A stretch of 64,000 bases of DNA, from the NCBI GenBank assembly GCA_963676655.2, contig CAXXKX010000003.1, positions 3,968,001 to 4,032,000 on the forward strand, read 5' to 3'. Below the pieces are notes generated by a model that searched no databases, was not told the origin of the DNA, and worked only from the letters and a program-made list of their open reading frames with translations. This stretch comes from G963676655 sp963676655. GTDB taxonomy: Bacteria > Verrucomicrobiota > Lentisphaeria > Victivallales > Victivallaceae. Each line of letters begins with the position of its first letter. Positions within the stretch are counted from its first letter, which is position 1. A program made the translations under genes and the position numbers. Positions 63,687 to 64,000 of the stretch are shown here, piece after piece.

Positions 63687-64000
63687 ACTGATTTGCTGTT
63701 ATATTGCTCGATAATGCTTTGGCGCAACTGTTCGGAATTCCACGGCGGCTCATACGGGCGATAGACTTCCCCGTCAAGCATGACAAGATTATCGACTCCA
63801 TAAAATTCCCGGGTGTCTTTGTCAGAAGTGTCAATTTCCGAATAATTGACCATATCGTCCATTCCTTCGATTGTATCACGACAAACCAGAATTGATCCGC
63901 AACCGTTGCACCACGAGTTTCTGAACGCAACCAGATTGACTTTATCGATTCCCCTTGGCAGGGAGCGGCGTGATTTCAACAGTTTTGGAGGAATGGCGTT
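63683..64000 (-). CDS. Thioredoxin-fold protein with CNGCG motif (5' partial)
   Basis: At least 105 residues are visible, open to the window edge; no convincing ribosome site precedes the TTG at 63979, so the start is probably outside. It has NLVAFRNSWCNGCGSILVCRDTI, a redox-type C-x-x-C as in thioredoxin/glutaredoxin, then EFYGVDNLVMLDGEVYRPYEPPW, as in proteins that present a thioredoxin-like beta sheet with a substrate loop. Function unknown; a disulfide or metal-handling role is possible. Confidence 0.65.
   Translation of the reverse strand, partial: NAIPPKLLKSRRSLPRGIDKVNLVAFRNSWCNGCGSILVCRDTIEGMDDMVNYSEIDTSDKDTREFYGVDNLVMLDGEVYRPYEPPWNSEQLRQSIIEQYNSKSV

Noticed and set aside
1..64000. 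tRNA or rRNA genes
   Set aside because: No cloverleaf-like or rRNA-like segment was recognised in reading the spacers on both strands.

Overview
The window looks like a chromosomal segment of a Gram-negative, probably anaerobic bacterium of the PVC superphylum, most likely a Lentisphaerota (Victivallales-like) organism. Reasons: two pseudopilin-type proteins with the FTLIELLVVIAIIAILASM leader that Lentisphaerota and Planctomycetota carry in large numbers; a small protein that resembles the Planctomycetes/Verrucomicrobia-restricted Minf_1886-like family; lpxC beside a FabZ gene (lipid A outer membrane); HydF ([FeFe] hydrogenase maturation); secreted heparinase-like and glycosidase-like proteins; and GC-rich dispersed palindromes between genes. 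This is inference from protein families; no rRNA or marker phylogeny is available.

Layout. 1-18213 is the 3' part of one giant secreted repeat protein (more than 6,070 residues, start outside the window), followed by a small STN-domain protein. 19383-22987 is pyrimidine synthesis (pyrR, pyrB, pyrC) plus rpe. 22988-23366 is a repeat-rich spacer. 23367-27453 holds a surface-repeat protein, a GNAT acetyltransferase, hydF, a double FabZ and lpxC. 27701-33631 is a catabolic-looking locus: AraC/PocR-type regulator, secreted TIM-barrel-like protein, pseudopilin, FAD oxidoreductase and a double amidohydrolase. 33628-39939 is an envelope-stress block: a PspF-like regulator faces a sigma-54 promoter with three identical 18-bp upstream sites, then a small membrane protein, PspA, a zinc-ribbon membrane protein, two SPFH proteins and a DUF2059-like protein, closed by a strong terminator. 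40018-43519 carries a zinc-ribbon membrane protein, a double-unit M16 protease and the PVC-type small protein.

43520-47300 is an AT-rich accessory island: a 160-bp MITE with target duplication, an array of GC-rich hairpins (76-bp tandem repeat), an ankyrin protein and an ApeA-like HEPN anti-phage protein. 47264-54652 is a LacI-regulated polysaccharide locus (LacI, pseudopilin, Gfo/Idh/MocA dehydrogenase, heparinase II/III protein fused in frame to a second secreted protein). 54898-56570 is a complete IS4-family element with 19-bp terminal repeats and a 9-bp target duplication; it carries an AbrB-like gene divergent from the transposase around a 28-bp palindrome. The right end has an unknown AT-rich gene, cutC, an AAC(3)-family acetyltransferase, a ZIP transporter, and a tight three-gene operon: an adenylate cyclase with a long coiled coil and two paralogous membrane proteins with a K+-transporter-like pore motif and a C-terminal RCK_C (TrkA_C) domain. 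A thioredoxin-fold gene runs off the right edge.

The best candidates for undescribed biology are the cyclase/RCK_C operon, the sigma-54-driven Psp-SPFH block, the IS4 element with its AbrB-like gene and palindrome, and a roughly 60-nt structured element found upstream of both pyrB and the cyclase.
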